Shown: positions 18,209 through 27,890 of the stretch, piece by piece | How the letters are laid out: each line of letters starts with the position of its first letter | How positions within the stretch are numbered: the stretch's first letter is position 1 | Source: CAWEHU01 sp963808965 | GTDB lineage: Bacteria; Pseudomonadota; Alphaproteobacteria; Acetobacterales; Acetobacteraceae | NCBI GenBank assembly: GCA_963808965.1 | Contig: CAWEHU010000015.1 | Coordinates: 1-64,000, forward strand | Direction of reading: 5' to 3' | DNA: 64,000 bases | Translations under genes and position numbers: made by a program | Notes under the pieces: generated by a model | Told to the model about the DNA's origin: nothing | The model's input: the letters and a program-made list of their open reading frames with translations, nothing else | Databases searched by the model: none

Positions 18209-19774
18209 TCAGCCGGGCTCGCGGAGCAGCGGGCAGAGCCGGATCGCGTTGTGGTCGAGGTTGGAGCGGATTTGCCTGCAACTCGGCCCCCGGCGCAGCC
18301 CGTAATAGGCAAGAGTTGCATCGGCGAGGCCGGTCGAGTCTTCCGGGATTTCGAGCCCCCAGAGGGGGCCGGCGTGGGAACGGATCGCCGTCTCGGTCTG
18401 CTTTGCCAGCTCCGTGCGGCTGCCGGGCTGGATGATCGTGTTGTTCGCGCCGACGAACCGGGCATCCGGAGAGGCGAAGGCCGCGACATAGGCCATCGGT
18501 GAGGAATCCAGCAGGATCACGAGACTGCTCTTCGGCAAGGGCGGCACCTGCACGGCCACGGCTTCGTCTCGCGGCTCCGCGCGTCCCCAATCCGGGTAAA
18601 CCGTTAAAGGGATGACGATGCAGCAGATGCCCGCCAAAGCCGGAAGCAGCAGCCACCATCGCCCGGAGACGAGCTTGAGCAGCGGCGGCAGCAAGACGGC
18701 CCCGCAGAGCAGCTCAAGCGGTGCCAAGTAGCGCAGGATCGAGAACTGCGCCTCCCAGATCGCGAAGGAGCTCGCGAAGAAGATGGCGAGAAATGCGCTC
18801 TTCCGGTCCGGGCGCCAACGAGGAACCAATCCCTGTATCGCGGTCGTCACGAGCGAGATATAGGCCAGCAGGAAGCGCGGATCGCGCGTCGGCAGCTCGA
18901 TCACCAGGGTCTGGGGACGGATCGCCCAATAGAACGGGTAGAAGAGGGCCTGCGCGACCGTCCGCGGTAGGAACCGCGCGTCGTTGAAATTCACCGGCGC
19001 GGCGAAAGGAGATCGGAAGAGACCGTTGAAATAGGGGAATAGCGGGCTACCGAAGCCACGGTAGAGCGTGAGCCACCAGGGTCCGGCGACCAAGACCACG
19101 GCGACGGCCACGCCGCAGCCGAGCAGCAGCAAATCTAATATTCGCCGGCCCGGCGGTGCAGCGTGGCACAGAAGCAGGGCTAGACCGGCGCTGATGCAGT
19201 AGGACGCCGCCGTCAGCTTCACACCCACGGCGGCCCCGAGGAGGGTCGCCGCACCTAGCACACGCCAGATCGAAGGAGCCCGGCTCTCGACCACGTCGAG
19301 CAGCAAGAGCAGCCCGCCCAGAACGAGCGATGCAGGGATCATTTCGCTCATCGTCGTCGCGAGCGTCGGCAATCCGGCCGCACCGCTTGCTCCCACCACG
19401 ACGGCGAGCAGCGCGACGACCGTGCGCATGGGCATCCGCCAGGGGAGGATGCGTCGTGCGATCAGAAATGCGAGGAAGGTCGCGATCGCGTGCGGCAGCG
19501 TGAGGATCGAGTTGAGCAGCGCCGGACGCTCATTCAGCCGCTCGCGGAGCCAGAAATACACGACGTCCAATCCCGGCGGGTGGAACGTCTGTATCTGCGC
19601 GGGAGCGAGATCGCGGCCGAATCGTCCGTTCAGAATCGCGAACCCGTTGTAGAGGTGGTAATTGCGCAGATCCCAGTTCGCGTCAGGCCCGTCCTGCCAA
19701 GCCACGACGCACAGCACGATCAGAATGAGCGCGAAGGCGGCGAGCGTCGCCGACCGGCTCTGTGTGAGGTTCAT
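18209..19774 (-). CDS. polytopic membrane protein, GT-C-like, unassigned
   Basis: A 521-residue protein with about 11 hydrophobic segments and a soluble C-terminal region of about 110 residues. The first periplasmic loop, GPDANWDLRNYHLYNGFAIL, followed by IQTFHPPGLDVVYFWL, has the acidic/aromatic pattern seen in loop 1 of GT-C glycosyltransferases. GPWWLTLYRGFGSPLFPYFN lies in a later loop. This suggests a lipid-carrier-dependent sugar transferase or a glycan flippase-like protein, but I recognise no defined family. It stands between genes for soluble glycosyltransferases, on the opposite strand. Confidence 0.7.
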   Translation of the reverse strand: MNLTQSRSATLAAFALILIVLCVVAWQDGPDANWDLRNYHLYNGFAILNGRFGRDLAPAQIQTFHPPGLDVVYFWLRERLNERPALLNSILTLPHAIATFLAFLIARRILPWRMPMRTVVALLAVVVGASGAAGLPTLATTMSEMIPASLVLGGLLLLLDVVESRAPSIWRVLGAATLLGAAVGVKLTAASYCISAGLALLLCHAAPPGRRILDLLLLGCGVAVAVVLVAGPWWLTLYRGFGSPLFPYFNGLFRSPFAAPVNFNDARFLPRTVAQALFYPFYWAIRPQTLVIELPTRDPRFLLAYISLVTTAIQGLVPRWRPDRKSAFLAIFFASSFAIWEAQFSILRYLAPLELLCGAVLLPPLLKLVSGRWWLLLPALAGICCIVIPLTVYPDWGRAEPRDEAVAVQVPPLPKSSLVILLDSSPMAYVAAFASPDARFVGANNTIIQPGSRTELAKQTETAIRSHAGPLWGLEIPEDSTGLADATLAYYGLRRGPSCRQIRSNLDHNAIRLCPLLREPG

Positions 19775-19906
19775 GCCGGACGAAACCCTGGCGCTTCATG
19801 AAAGGGCTGGATACAAGCAGAACACAGCCGTGCTCGCAACCGAGGCGTGCCGTGCGGTGCCTTCTTGTGCGGATCGATTGTAGCCATGCGGGCACTCGGA
19901 CCATTG

Positions 19907-21733
19907 ATGAAGGCGGTGCGGTGGGCGGCGGCCGGGCAACTCCCGGACCGGCTGCGTCAAGTACGTACGCACCCGTCAGCGCGCGCGCCGGCTCGCCGCT
20001 TCGCCGTTGTTCGACGCCGACTGGTACCGGCGGTGCTATCCGGATATCGGCGACGCAGATCCGGCTCTGCATTACTTGCTGGTCGGCGCGGCGGAGGGGC
20101 GGAGCCCTGGCCCGGACTTCGATGGCGAGTGGTATCTGCGCCGCCATCCCGACGTGCTCATGCAGGGCGAGAATCCGCTCCTACACTACATCGAGCGAGG
20201 CCGGAGCGAGGGGCGCGCCATCGCTTCCGTCGAATGCGTCGGGCTGCCCCGCCTGCCGCTCACGGACGCCAATTATCGAAGCTGGATCGCGGCCTACGAT
20301 ACGCTGAACGACACCCACCGCGACGCGATCCGGAATCGCATCGCGGCGACGAAATCCCCGGTTTTCTTCTCGGTGATGCTTCTGGGCCAAGCTACCTCGG
20401 ATAGCGGCTCCGTACTCGCGTCGCAGATCTATCCGCATCGGGAATTGCTGCGGGCCGATTCGGGCTCGCGGCAACAAGCGTGCGTGGTGATTTTCTCGTC
20501 TTTCTGCCCCCCGGCGTCGTTCTCGCCGAGACGGCCTTGTTCGAGATGGCGATGGCGATCGAAGCGGTGCCCGCAACCGATCTGCTGTATGCGGATGAGG
20601 ACCGCATCGGACCGGATGGGCTGCGCGGCGATCCCGACTTCAAGCCCGAGTGGGACCCCGATCTCGCCCAAGCGCGCGACCTGATCGGTCCCACGGGCGC
20701 GTATCGCCGCGAACTGGCCGAGAGAATCGGCCTACCCGAGGCCGATACGCTCCCGGACTTTGCCCGCCACTGTGCCGCGGCGGCCGGGCTCATCCGCCAC
20801 GTTCCGGCAGTCCTGTTTCACCGCACGAGCGCTCGCCGTGATTCTCCCCCGCGAACGCGAGGGAGCGGGCGCTCGCGCTCACCTTCCGTCACGGCGATCA
20901 TCCCGACCCGCGACCGCGCCCGGCTGCTCGCGCGCTGCGTGGAAGGGCTGTTGCACCGGACCGATTACCCGAGCCTCGATATTATCATCGTCGACAACGA
21001 CAGCCGCGAGCGGCGCACGGCACGCCTCCTTCACCGTATGCGGACCGATCCGAGGGTGCGCGTTCTGCCGTTCCCCGGACCTTTCAACTGGTCGGCGATG
21101 AACAACTTGGCCGTTCGTGAGACGCCGGCCGAGATCGTCCTCCTGCTCAACAACGATATCGACATGATCGCCCCCGGCTGGCTGGCGGAGATGGTCCAGC
21201 AGGCGATCCGCCCGGATGTCGGCATCGTCGGAGCCAAGTTGCTCTATCCGGACGGCTCGGTGCAGCACGCCGGAATCGTGCTCGGCCCGGCCGGTGCGGC
21301 GGCGCATCTGATGCGGCACGCGGACCGCGACGATCCCGGCTACCAAGGGCAGTTGGTGCTTCCCCGCACGGTCTCGGCCGTCACCGGAGCCTGCATGGCC
21401 ATGCGCCGGTCGGTGTTCCTGGAGGTGGGCGGTCTCGAAGAGACGGAACTGAGGGTCGCGTACAACGACATCGATCTGTGCCTCAGGGTGCGCGAGAAGG
21501 GGTACCGGGTCGTATTCGCGCCTGGAGCCGAGCTGTTCCACCTCGAAGCGGCCAGTCGCGGCTTGGACGTGTCGCCGGAAAAGCAGCTTCGGGCGCGGCA
21601 GGAGCGGGAATACATGGTGCGGCGTTGGGGGCCGCTGGTAGACCGGGACCCGTATCTCAGCCCCAATCTGTGCGTCGTGAACGAGCGTCTCGCGCTGGCT
21701 TCCCCGCCCGCCCGCTTCCCTGCGCGCGAATGA
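19907..21733 (+). CDS. GT2 glycosyltransferase of the O-antigen (RfbC-like) type, two frame breaks
   Basis: A protein of about 608 residues. The N-terminus holds two copies of a motif common ahead of rhamnan-type transferases: FDADWYRRCYPDIGDADPAL-HYLLVGAAEGRSP and FDGEWYLRRHPDV-HYIERGRSEGR. The catalytic GT2 domain is near the C-terminus: SVTAIIPTRDRARLLARCVE, IIIVDNDSRE, FNWSAMNNLAV, VLLLNNDIDMIAPGWLAEM and VAYNDIDLCLRVREKGYRVV. The frame changes near 19990 (+1) and near 20480 (-1), and the total length from ATG 19907 fits that pair. The first break is less certain because a TTG at 20007 could start a shorter protein. It ends one base from the convergent GT4 gene. Confidence 0.75.
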
Positions 21734-21734
21734 G

Positions 21735-22943
21735 CTACGATTGGGCCAGCGCCGTGCGCCAGGTCGCGATCAGGGCGGACACCGTGCGGTCCCAGGTGAA
21801 TCCCGCCGCGCGTGCCAGTCCCGCCTGGCGCAGCCTGGACGCCAGCGCCTCGTCTTCGATCAGGCGCAACAATGCCGTGGCGATCGCGCCTTCATCGGTC
21901 GGATCGACCAGCAGCGCGGCGTCGCCCGCCGTTTCTCCGGTCGCGGTCGTCTCGGAGGCCACGACCGGGGCGCCGCTCGCCATCGCCTCGACGATCGGCA
22001 GCCCGAACCCTTCGTAGAGGCTGGGATAGGCGAAGGCGGTGGAGGCATTGTAGAGCGCGACGAGTTCGGCGTCGGAGACGTGGCCGAGGAGACGAAGATG
22101 CCCCTCGCGCACGGCTCGCTCGGCCGTGTTGCCGGCCAGCGCCTTGCCCCACCCCCGTCCGCCCGCGATCACCAGCGGCTGCCGGGCGCGATCCGCCGCC
22201 GGAAGGCGGGCGTGAGCGGCAAGCAGGCGATCGAAGTTCTTGCGCGGTTCCAGGGTGGAGACGGAGAGGACAAAGCCACGTTCCGCGAGCCCGTGCCGGG
22301 CGAGGATCGGCTCGATCTCGGAGCTTGGAAGGAGACGGAAGGCCTCCGAGGGCGCCAGCGGCACCACATCGATCCGGTCCCGTGATACCCCGAGATGCCG
22401 CACCATCTCATGCGCGGTGAATTCGGAGATGGCAACGAGCCGCGCCGCCTGCGCCAGACTGCCGGGCAGCCGCCGTTCGATCCAGGTGACGCGCTCGTCC
22501 GGATGCAGCCCGCCGGGCAACCGCCAGGACAGGTCGTTCACGGTCACCACGGTCACGCCGTCGAACGGACGGGCGATCATATTGGTCTCGTGATAAACGA
22601 CCCCGCGGCCGACCCGTCCCGCGAGACGCGCCGCCGCCCGGTTCATTCCGCGCCGGACCCAGGCGGCGCGAAGAGTCGGAAGCCCCGGGAGAGCGGCGAT
22701 GCGGTCCCTCCAGGCCGCAGCCGGTCTCCCCTCGACGGAAGGGGCCAGCTTTTCCGCTTCGTCGGTCAGCCGGCCCAGGCATTCGGGATCAGCCGCGCGC
22801 CCCTGCATCATCAGCAGGAGCCCCCCGATGGCCGGATGCTCCCGCAGCATCCGCGCGATCTGGAGCGTCATGCGGCCCACGCCCGAGCGCCTGCCCAGCA
22901 GGCTGTCCGCACCGAGCAGAATTCCCAGCTTCGCCCCGTCCAT
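21735..22943 (-). CDS. GT4 glycosyltransferase
   Basis: A 402-residue GT-B enzyme. The N-terminal domain starts KLGILLGADSLLGRRSGVGR, with the glycine-rich acceptor-side loop. The C-terminal domain has VLSVSTLEPRKNFDRLLAAH (start of the nucleotide-binding half), HVSDAELVALYNASTAFAYP and the EX7E motif YEGFGLPIVEAMASG, whose two Glu bind the sugar nucleotide. It resembles mannosyl/rhamnosyl transferases of O-antigen and EPS clusters. It points away from the sulfate transporter. Confidence 0.88.
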   Translation of the reverse strand: MDGAKLGILLGADSLLGRRSGVGRMTLQIARMLREHPAIGGLLLMMQGRAADPECLGRLTDEAEKLAPSVEGRPAAAWRDRIAALPGLPTLRAAWVRRGMNRAAARLAGRVGRGVVYHETNMIARPFDGVTVVTVNDLSWRLPGGLHPDERVTWIERRLPGSLAQAARLVAISEFTAHEMVRHLGVSRDRIDVVPLAPSEAFRLLPSSEIEPILARHGLAERGFVLSVSTLEPRKNFDRLLAAHARLPAADRARQPLVIAGGRGWGKALAGNTAERAVREGHLRLLGHVSDAELVALYNASTAFAYPSLYEGFGLPIVEAMASGAPVVASETTATGETAGDAALLVDPTDEGAIATALLRLIEDEALASRLRQAGLARAAGFTWDRTVSALIATWRTALAQS

Positions 22944-23075
22944 TAGATTTCGTTGTAGACGGGGGCGGCTCCTGTAGTAAGGCTCCCCGGCTCACGGACC
23001 CATGCCGGGCTTGCGGGGGCGCCTCGCCCCGCCCGGTTTCTCGTCTGGCAACCCTTAACGAACGGAGACGGACCG

Positions 23076-24080
23076 ATGGCCCGCCCTGTCCGATGGCTTG
23101 CTTTGGCTTTGCTGAGTGTCGCGATTCCCGCGCTCCCCGCTCTGGCGCAGACCGCGCTGCTCAACGTCTCGTACGACCCGACGCGCGAGCTGTATCGCGA
23201 CATCAATCGCGCGTTCACCTCGGCCTGGCAGGCGAAGACCGGCCAGCGCGTGACGATCAACATGTCGCATGCCGGCTCTGGCACACAGGCGCGCGCCGTG
23301 CTCGATGGGCTACCTGCCGACGTCGTCACGCTGGCGCTGGCCGCCGATATCGACGCACTCGCCAAGCGCGGGCTGCTGGCACAAGACTGGCAATCGCGCC
23401 TGCCCGACAACTCCTCGCCCTACACGAGTACGATCGTTTTCCTGGTTCGGCAGGGTAATCCCAAGGGCATCCATGACTGGCCGGACCTGCTGCGGCCCGG
23501 CATCGGGGTCATAACCCCGAATCCCAAAACCTCGGGCGGCGCCCGCTGGAATTTCCTGGCGGCCCTCGGCTATGCGCAGCGCCAGCCGGATGCGACTGAG
23601 CAATCGGCGGAAGAGTTCATGCGTCGCCTGTTCCGGCAAGTGCCGGTGCTGGATACCGGCGCCCGTGGGGCGACGACTAGCTTCGTGCAGCGGGGACTCG
23701 GGGATGTGCTGCTGGCTTGGGAGAACGAGGCGTGGCTGGCCCGCGCCGAGTTCGGCCGCGACAAATTCGAGATCGTCTATCCCTCGGTCAGCATCCGCGC
23801 GGAGCCGCCGGTTGCTCTGGTGGACACGGTGGTGGACCGCAAGGGGACCCGTCAGCTCGCTCAGGCGTATCTCGACTTCCTCTATACCAAGGAGGGTCAG
23901 GAGATCGCGGCGAAGGACTACTATCGGCCGCGAGATCAGGAGGTCGCCGGCCGCTATGCCGAGCGGTATCCGCCCGTGCCGATGTTCGGCATCGAGAATT
24001 TCGGCGGCTGGACCGCGGCTCAGACGAAATATTTCGCCGATGGCGGGTTGTTCGATCGGATCTACGCGCCGGGACAGTAA
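23076..24080 (+). CDS. sbp: sulfate ABC transporter, periplasmic sulfate-binding protein
   Basis: A 334-residue exported protein. Residues 1-25 form a signal peptide cut after ALPALA. The mature part contains the family landmarks LLNVSYDPTRELYRDINRAF, SHAGSGTQARAVLDGLPADV, NPKTSGGARWNFLAALGY, DTGARGATTSFVQRGLGDV and AWENEA. It binds sulfate or thiosulfate and delivers it to CysTWA. It opens the four-gene sbp-cysT-cysW-cysA unit, 18 bases ahead of cysT. ATG 23076 follows GGAGACGG. No cysteine regulatory site was recognised in the upstream 130 bases. Confidence 0.93.
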   Translation: MARPVRWLALALLSVAIPALPALAQTALLNVSYDPTRELYRDINRAFTSAWQAKTGQRVTINMSHAGSGTQARAVLDGLPADVVTLALAADIDALAKRGLLAQDWQSRLPDNSSPYTSTIVFLVRQGNPKGIHDWPDLLRPGIGVITPNPKTSGGARWNFLAALGYAQRQPDATEQSAEEFMRRLFRQVPVLDTGARGATTSFVQRGLGDVLLAWENEAWLARAEFGRDKFEIVYPSVSIRAEPPVALVDTVVDRKGTRQLAQAYLDFLYTKEGQEIAAKDYYRPRDQEVAGRYAERYPPVPMFGIENFGGWTAAQTKYFADGGLFDRIYAPGQ

Positions 24081-24098
24081 CTCGTCGGCGGTTCTCGC

Positions 24099-24947
24099 AT
24101 GAGCGCGGCCACTCTCGCCATCCTCGCGCCACGCAGGCGTAGCCCGGTTCCCGGCTTCGGCCTGACGCTCGGTGTCACCCTCGTCTGGGTGGGCCTGATC
24201 GTGCTGCTGCCCCTCGCGGCGCTCACGCTGCGCCCGTGGGAGCTCGGCTTCACCGGCGTCTGGCGCTCGCTGACCGAGCCGCGGGTAGCTGCCTCACTCC
24301 GGCTCAGCTTCGGCACCGCCGCCCTGGCCGCGCTCGTGGACGCGCCGCTCGGGTTGCTGATCGCGTGGGTGATGGTGCGTTATCGCTTCCCGGGCCGGCG
24401 GCTCGCTGATGCGATGATCGACCTGCCGCTGGCGCTGCCAACGGCGGTCGCGGGAATCGCACTCACCGCGCTGTTCGCTCCAAACGGCTGGGTGGGGGCC
24501 TTCTTCCACCGGTTCGGGATCGAGATCGCCTACACCCCGGCCGGGATCGCGCTCGCCCTGATGTTCGTCGGCCTGCCCTTCGTCGTCCGAACGGTCGAGC
24601 CGGTCGTGATGGACCTGCCCATGGACGCGGAGGAGGCCGCGGCAACACTCGGCGCGACCCGTCTCCAGGCATTCCGCGCCGTGATTCTGCCCGCTCTCGC
24701 TCCCGCCTTGCTCACGGGCTTCGGGGCCGCGCTGGCCCGCGCCGTGGGCGAGTACGGATCGGTCATCTTCATCGCGGGCAACATGCCGATGCGGACGGAG
24801 ATCGCGCCGCTGCTGATCGTGATCCGGCTCGAACAGTTCAACTACGCCGGGGCCGCGGCCCTCGGGCTCGCGATGCTGCTGATCTCCTTCGGCATTTTGC
24901 TGCTGCTCAATGTGGTGCAGCGGCGGCTTCGCCCGCAGCCGGCGTGA
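24099..24947 (+). CDS. cysT: sulfate ABC transporter permease CysT
   Basis: A 282-residue inner-membrane permease with six hydrophobic segments. The BPD-type contact loop with the ATPase reads EEAAATLGATRLQAFRAVILP (quoted in part: EEAAATLGATRLQAF), including the EAA...G motif. Other landmarks are LPTAVAGIALTALFAPNGWV and ARAVGEYGSVIFIAGNMPMR, the CysT-specific region. It forms the channel with CysW. It lies 13 bases upstream of cysW. Confidence 0.93.
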   Translation: MSAATLAILAPRRRSPVPGFGLTLGVTLVWVGLIVLLPLAALTLRPWELGFTGVWRSLTEPRVAASLRLSFGTAALAALVDAPLGLLIAWVMVRYRFPGRRLADAMIDLPLALPTAVAGIALTALFAPNGWVGAFFHRFGIEIAYTPAGIALALMFVGLPFVVRTVEPVVMDLPMDAEEAAATLGATRLQAFRAVILPALAPALLTGFGAALARAVGEYGSVIFIAGNMPMRTEIAPLLIVIRLEQFNYAGAAALGLAMLLISFGILLLLNVVQRRLRPQPA

Positions 24948-24960
24948 AAGGCGCTCTGGG

Positions 24961-25814
24961 ATGAGCGGAATTCAGATGACACGGGGTGCGACGCGGGAGG
25001 CGCCGGCGGTGGAGGCCGGCCTGACCGTCATCACGCTTATACTGCTCGGCATTCTGTTGCTGCTGCCGCTGCTGGTCGTGTTCACGGAGGCGTTCGCGCG
25101 CGGCCTCGAGCCGGTGCTGCGGACTCTTACGGATCCCGACGCCCTCAACTCGATCTGGCTGACCCTGATCGTGGCCGGGATTAGCGTTCCGCTGAACGCT
25201 GTTTGCGGCATCGCCGCGGCTTGGTGCATCGGCCGTTTCGATTTCCCTGGCCGTAGTCTGCTCACGACCTTGATCGAACTGCCGTTCTCGGTCTCGCCGG
25301 TGATCTCCGGCCTGGTCTGGGTCCTGCTGTTCGGTGCGCATGGCTGGTTCGGCCCGGCCTTGGCCGCGGCGGGTATCCAGATCATGTTTGCCTTGCCGGC
25401 CCTCGTCCTCGCCACGATGTTCGTCACCTTTCCTTTCGTCGCGCGCGAACTGATCCCGCTGATGCAGGAACAGGGCGCGATGGAGGAGGAAGCCGCGTTG
25501 ACGCTTGGCGCGAATGGCTGGCAAACCTTCTTCCGGGTTACTCTCCCGAATGTCCGCTGGGCGTTGCTGTATGGAGTTCCTGCTGTGCAATGCCCGCGCA
25601 ATGGGTGAATTCGGAGCCGTATCCGTCGTATCCGGGCGCATCCGCGGCCAAACCACGACGATGCCGCTCTACGTCGAAGCGTTGTACAATGATTTCGATA
25701 CTGTGGGCGCCTTCACCGTGGCCGCGCTGCTCTCGCTCCTCGCGCTTCTCACGCTGGTCGTGAAAGCCGTGCTCGAAATCGCGTATCGGCCGGCGCCGGG
25801 GGGCCGTGCTGTGA
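24961..25814 (+). CDS. cysW: sulfate ABC transporter permease CysW, frame broken
   Basis: A predicted 283-residue permease once two inserted bases are removed (854 bases minus 2 is a whole number of codons). The N-terminal part has LPFSVSPVISGLVWVLLFGA and EEEAALTLGANGWQTFFRVT, the ATPase-contact loop. The C-terminal part, NARAMGEFGAVSVVSGRIRG, is in the +1 frame after a break near 25577-25580. Reading GTC CTG CTG there restores the family sequence and a GAGTC site. A second probable insertion, in the six-G run 25798-25803, removes the natural stop. With one G fewer the gene ends at TGA 25812-25814, overlapping the cysA GTG by four bases. Confidence 0.85.
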
Positions 25815-26911
25815 GTCTGGAATTGCAGCATCTCCGCCGGGAATTCGGCGGCCTCGCCGCGTTGGACGACGTCAGCCTTACGGTTCCCCGCGGCGAGTTC
25901 CTGGCCCTGCTCGGGCCGTCAGGCTCCGGAAAGACCACGCTGCTGCGCGTGCTCGCGGGCCTTGATTTCGCGAGCAGCGGACGCATCGTTATCGGCGGAC
26001 GGGATATGAGCGGTGTGCCGGCCCGGCTGCGCCGCATCGGTTTCGTATTCCAGCATTATGCCCTGTTCCGCCACATGACGGTCGCGCGGAACATCGCCTT
26101 CGGGCTGCACGTGCGCCCGCGGAGCAATCGTCCACCGCCCGCCGTCATCCGTGCCCGGGTCGAGGAATTACTGGAGATGATGGGCATTCCCGAGCTTTCC
26201 GAACGAATGCCGAACGAAATCTCGGGCGGCCAGCGCCAGCGCGTGGCGTTGGCCCGTGCGCTCGCGATCGAGCCGGAACTGTTGCTGCTCGACGAGCCAT
26301 TCGGTGCGCTCGACGCCAAAGTCCGCCACAATCTGAGGATCTGGCTGCGCAAGCTTCATGATCGGATGGGTCTGACCAGCATCTTCGTCACCCACGATCA
26401 GGCGGAAGCCCTGGAGATGGCGGACCGGGTCGCCTTGATGCGCGCCGGCCGGATCGAACAGGTGGACGTGCCGGACCGTCTCTATGCCGAGCCGGCCAGC
26501 GCCTTCGTCCATGAGTTCCTCGGTAAATCAGTCCGCCTGCCGTGCAGCGTGAGTTCCGGCTGGGCGCATTTCGACCCGCTGCCGCTGCGGGCTTTGCAGA
26601 CCACCTGTCAATCCGGACCCGCGGTCGCCCTCATTCGGCCGCATGAGATCAGGCTGACCGGAGAGTCCGGCCCGGCCGTCGTCGAGACCGTTCACGCTTC
26701 GGGTCCGCTCGCGCATATCCGGCTGCGGGTCGGGCAGCTCGATATCGAGGTAACGCAGCCTTTTGGGTCAGCGCTTCCCCGGCCGGGGGAGCGTTGCGGG
26801 ATCGATCTCAGCCTCGCTCGCATCTACCCGGCCAACGGAGGCCCGGCCGCCCGCGTCTCCTCCTCCGGTCGATTGCGGAGCCGCTTCGACGCTTTGTCCG
26901 GGTCGTCATGA
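25811..26911 (+). CDS. cysA: sulfate ABC transporter ATPase CysA
   Basis: A 366-residue ATPase. It has Walker A GPSGSGKTTLL, the Q-loop FVFQHYALFRHMTV, the ABC signature ISGGQRQRVALARALA, Walker B LLLLDEPFGALDAKVR and the switch His in FVTHDQAEALEMADR. The C-terminal 110 residues form the TOBE-like regulatory part of CysA, with VALIRPHEIRL. It energises sulfate uptake with CysT and CysW. GTG 25811 is chosen because homology begins at once (SLELQHLRREFGGLAALDDV) and GTGA would give the usual overlap with cysW. As written, cysW and cysA share one open frame. Confidence 0.92.
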   Translation: MSLELQHLRREFGGLAALDDVSLTVPRGEFLALLGPSGSGKTTLLRVLAGLDFASSGRIVIGGRDMSGVPARLRRIGFVFQHYALFRHMTVARNIAFGLHVRPRSNRPPPAVIRARVEELLEMMGIPELSERMPNEISGGQRQRVALARALAIEPELLLLDEPFGALDAKVRHNLRIWLRKLHDRMGLTSIFVTHDQAEALEMADRVALMRAGRIEQVDVPDRLYAEPASAFVHEFLGKSVRLPCSVSSGWAHFDPLPLRALQTTCQSGPAVALIRPHEIRLTGESGPAVVETVHASGPLAHIRLRVGQLDIEVTQPFGSALPRPGERCGIDLSLARIYPANGGPAARVSSSGRLRSRFDALSGSS

Positions 26912-26977
26912 GATAAGATAGAGTTCACCTTCGGCGGGCGGCGCGGTATCGGGCAACGGGGGCGGTCGGAGCAAGCA

Positions 26978-27553
26978 ATGTCCTGGACAAGCGGAAGCGG
27001 CAATCTGGCTGGCCGGCACACGATCACGCATCGCTGGGGATGGTTTGTCGGCCTTGGGGTCGTACTGGTCCTGGTCGGAATCTTCGCCTGGTTCGAGGTG
27101 GTCGCCGTCACTCTGGCGAGCGTGATCTTCATCGGCGCGGCGATGCTGGTGGGTGGCGTGTTCCAGATCGTCCACGCCTTCATGATGCGCGGCTGGGGAA
27201 GCTTCCTGCTGAGCCTGATCATGGGCGTGCTATACGTGCTCGGCGGATTGCTGATCATGGACGAGCCTCTGGCGGGCTCGGTCGCGATCACTCTCTTTCT
27301 CGCTGTGGTGCTAGTGGTCGCCGGGATCATGCGGATCGTCATGGCGCTGCAACACCGTGACATGGCGGGATGGGGCCTCATGCTGGCCAGCGGTATCGTC
27401 ACGCTGCTGATCGGCCTGATGCTGTATCTGACTCTGCCGTGGTCCGGTCTATGGGTGCTCGGGACCTTGATCGCCGTGGAACTGGTGGTCCACGGAATCA
27501 CCTGGATCCGTTTCGGTCTCGCTTTGCGGGCGCGAAATCGCGCCCTGATCTGA
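26978..27553 (+). CDS. HdeD family (DUF308) membrane protein
   Basis: A 191-residue protein with six hydrophobic helices in three pairs, the DUF308/HdeD pattern. Examples are WGWFVGLGVVLVLVGIFAW, FIGAAMLVGGVFQIVHAF and MLASGIVTLLIGLMLYL, the last ending before the short charged loop typical of the family. HdeD of E. coli contributes to acid resistance at high cell density; in alphaproteobacteria the role is not defined. It is followed 49 bases later by a dodecin gene, so the two may respond to the same stress. Confidence 0.85.
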   Translation: MSWTSGSGNLAGRHTITHRWGWFVGLGVVLVLVGIFAWFEVVAVTLASVIFIGAAMLVGGVFQIVHAFMMRGWGSFLLSLIMGVLYVLGGLLIMDEPLAGSVAITLFLAVVLVVAGIMRIVMALQHRDMAGWGLMLASGIVTLLIGLMLYLTLPWSGLWVLGTLIAVELVVHGITWIRFGLALRARNRALI

Positions 27554-27602
27554 TGAAGGCCGATATTTGCTTGGACGCGATCTTTTAGGGAGGAGAATGC
27601 GG

Positions 27603-27812
27603 ATGAGTGATAATATCTACAACGTAGTCGAACTCGTCGGCACGTCCGAGGAGAGCATAACGAAGGCGATCGACGTCGCGATCGCCAAAGCATCCCAGTC
27701 CATTCGCCGTCTCGGCTGGTTCCAGGTGATCCAGGTCCGGGGATCTGTCGAGGATGGAAAGGCCTCTCGGTACCAAGTCACGCTGAAGGCGGGCTTCACG
27801 CTCGAGAGCTGA
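27603..27812 (+). CDS. dodecin (flavin-storage protein)
   Basis: A 69-residue protein with the dodecin pattern: VVELVGTSEESITKAIDVAI, a short helix, then RRLGWFQVIQVRGSVEDGK and a final strand YQVTLKAGFTLE. The Trp in GWFQV is the residue that stacks on the bound flavin in dodecins, which assemble as hollow dodecamers storing FMN, riboflavin or lumichrome. The second ATG (27603) is used because GGGAGGAG then lies at normal distance. Deazaflavin F420 enzymes elsewhere in the window make flavin handling of added interest, but no link is shown. Confidence 0.9.
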   Translation: MSDNIYNVVELVGTSEESITKAIDVAIAKASQSIRRLGWFQVIQVRGSVEDGKASRYQVTLKAGFTLES

Positions 27813-27850
27813 ACCTGGTGCAAAAGCCCGCGCCGTCAGGTGCGAATTCA

Positions 27851-27883
27851 GGCGGGCCGGAGGCGTCTTGCTTCCGGCCCGCC
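27851..27883. terminator. bidirectional hairpin between dodecin and porin genes
   Basis: An 11-bp perfect stem (GGCGGGCCGGA/TCCGGCCCGCC) with an 11-base loop stands between the convergent dodecin and outer-membrane porin genes. There is no long T run on either side, so it may work in both directions with limited efficiency. Confidence 0.65.
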
Positions 27884-27890
27884 ATTCCGA

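Noticed and set aside
25505..26911. a real CysW-CysA fusion protein
   Set aside because: The shared frame depends on a six-G run; five G restore a normal stop and a GTGA overlap, and the length then fits two full proteins.
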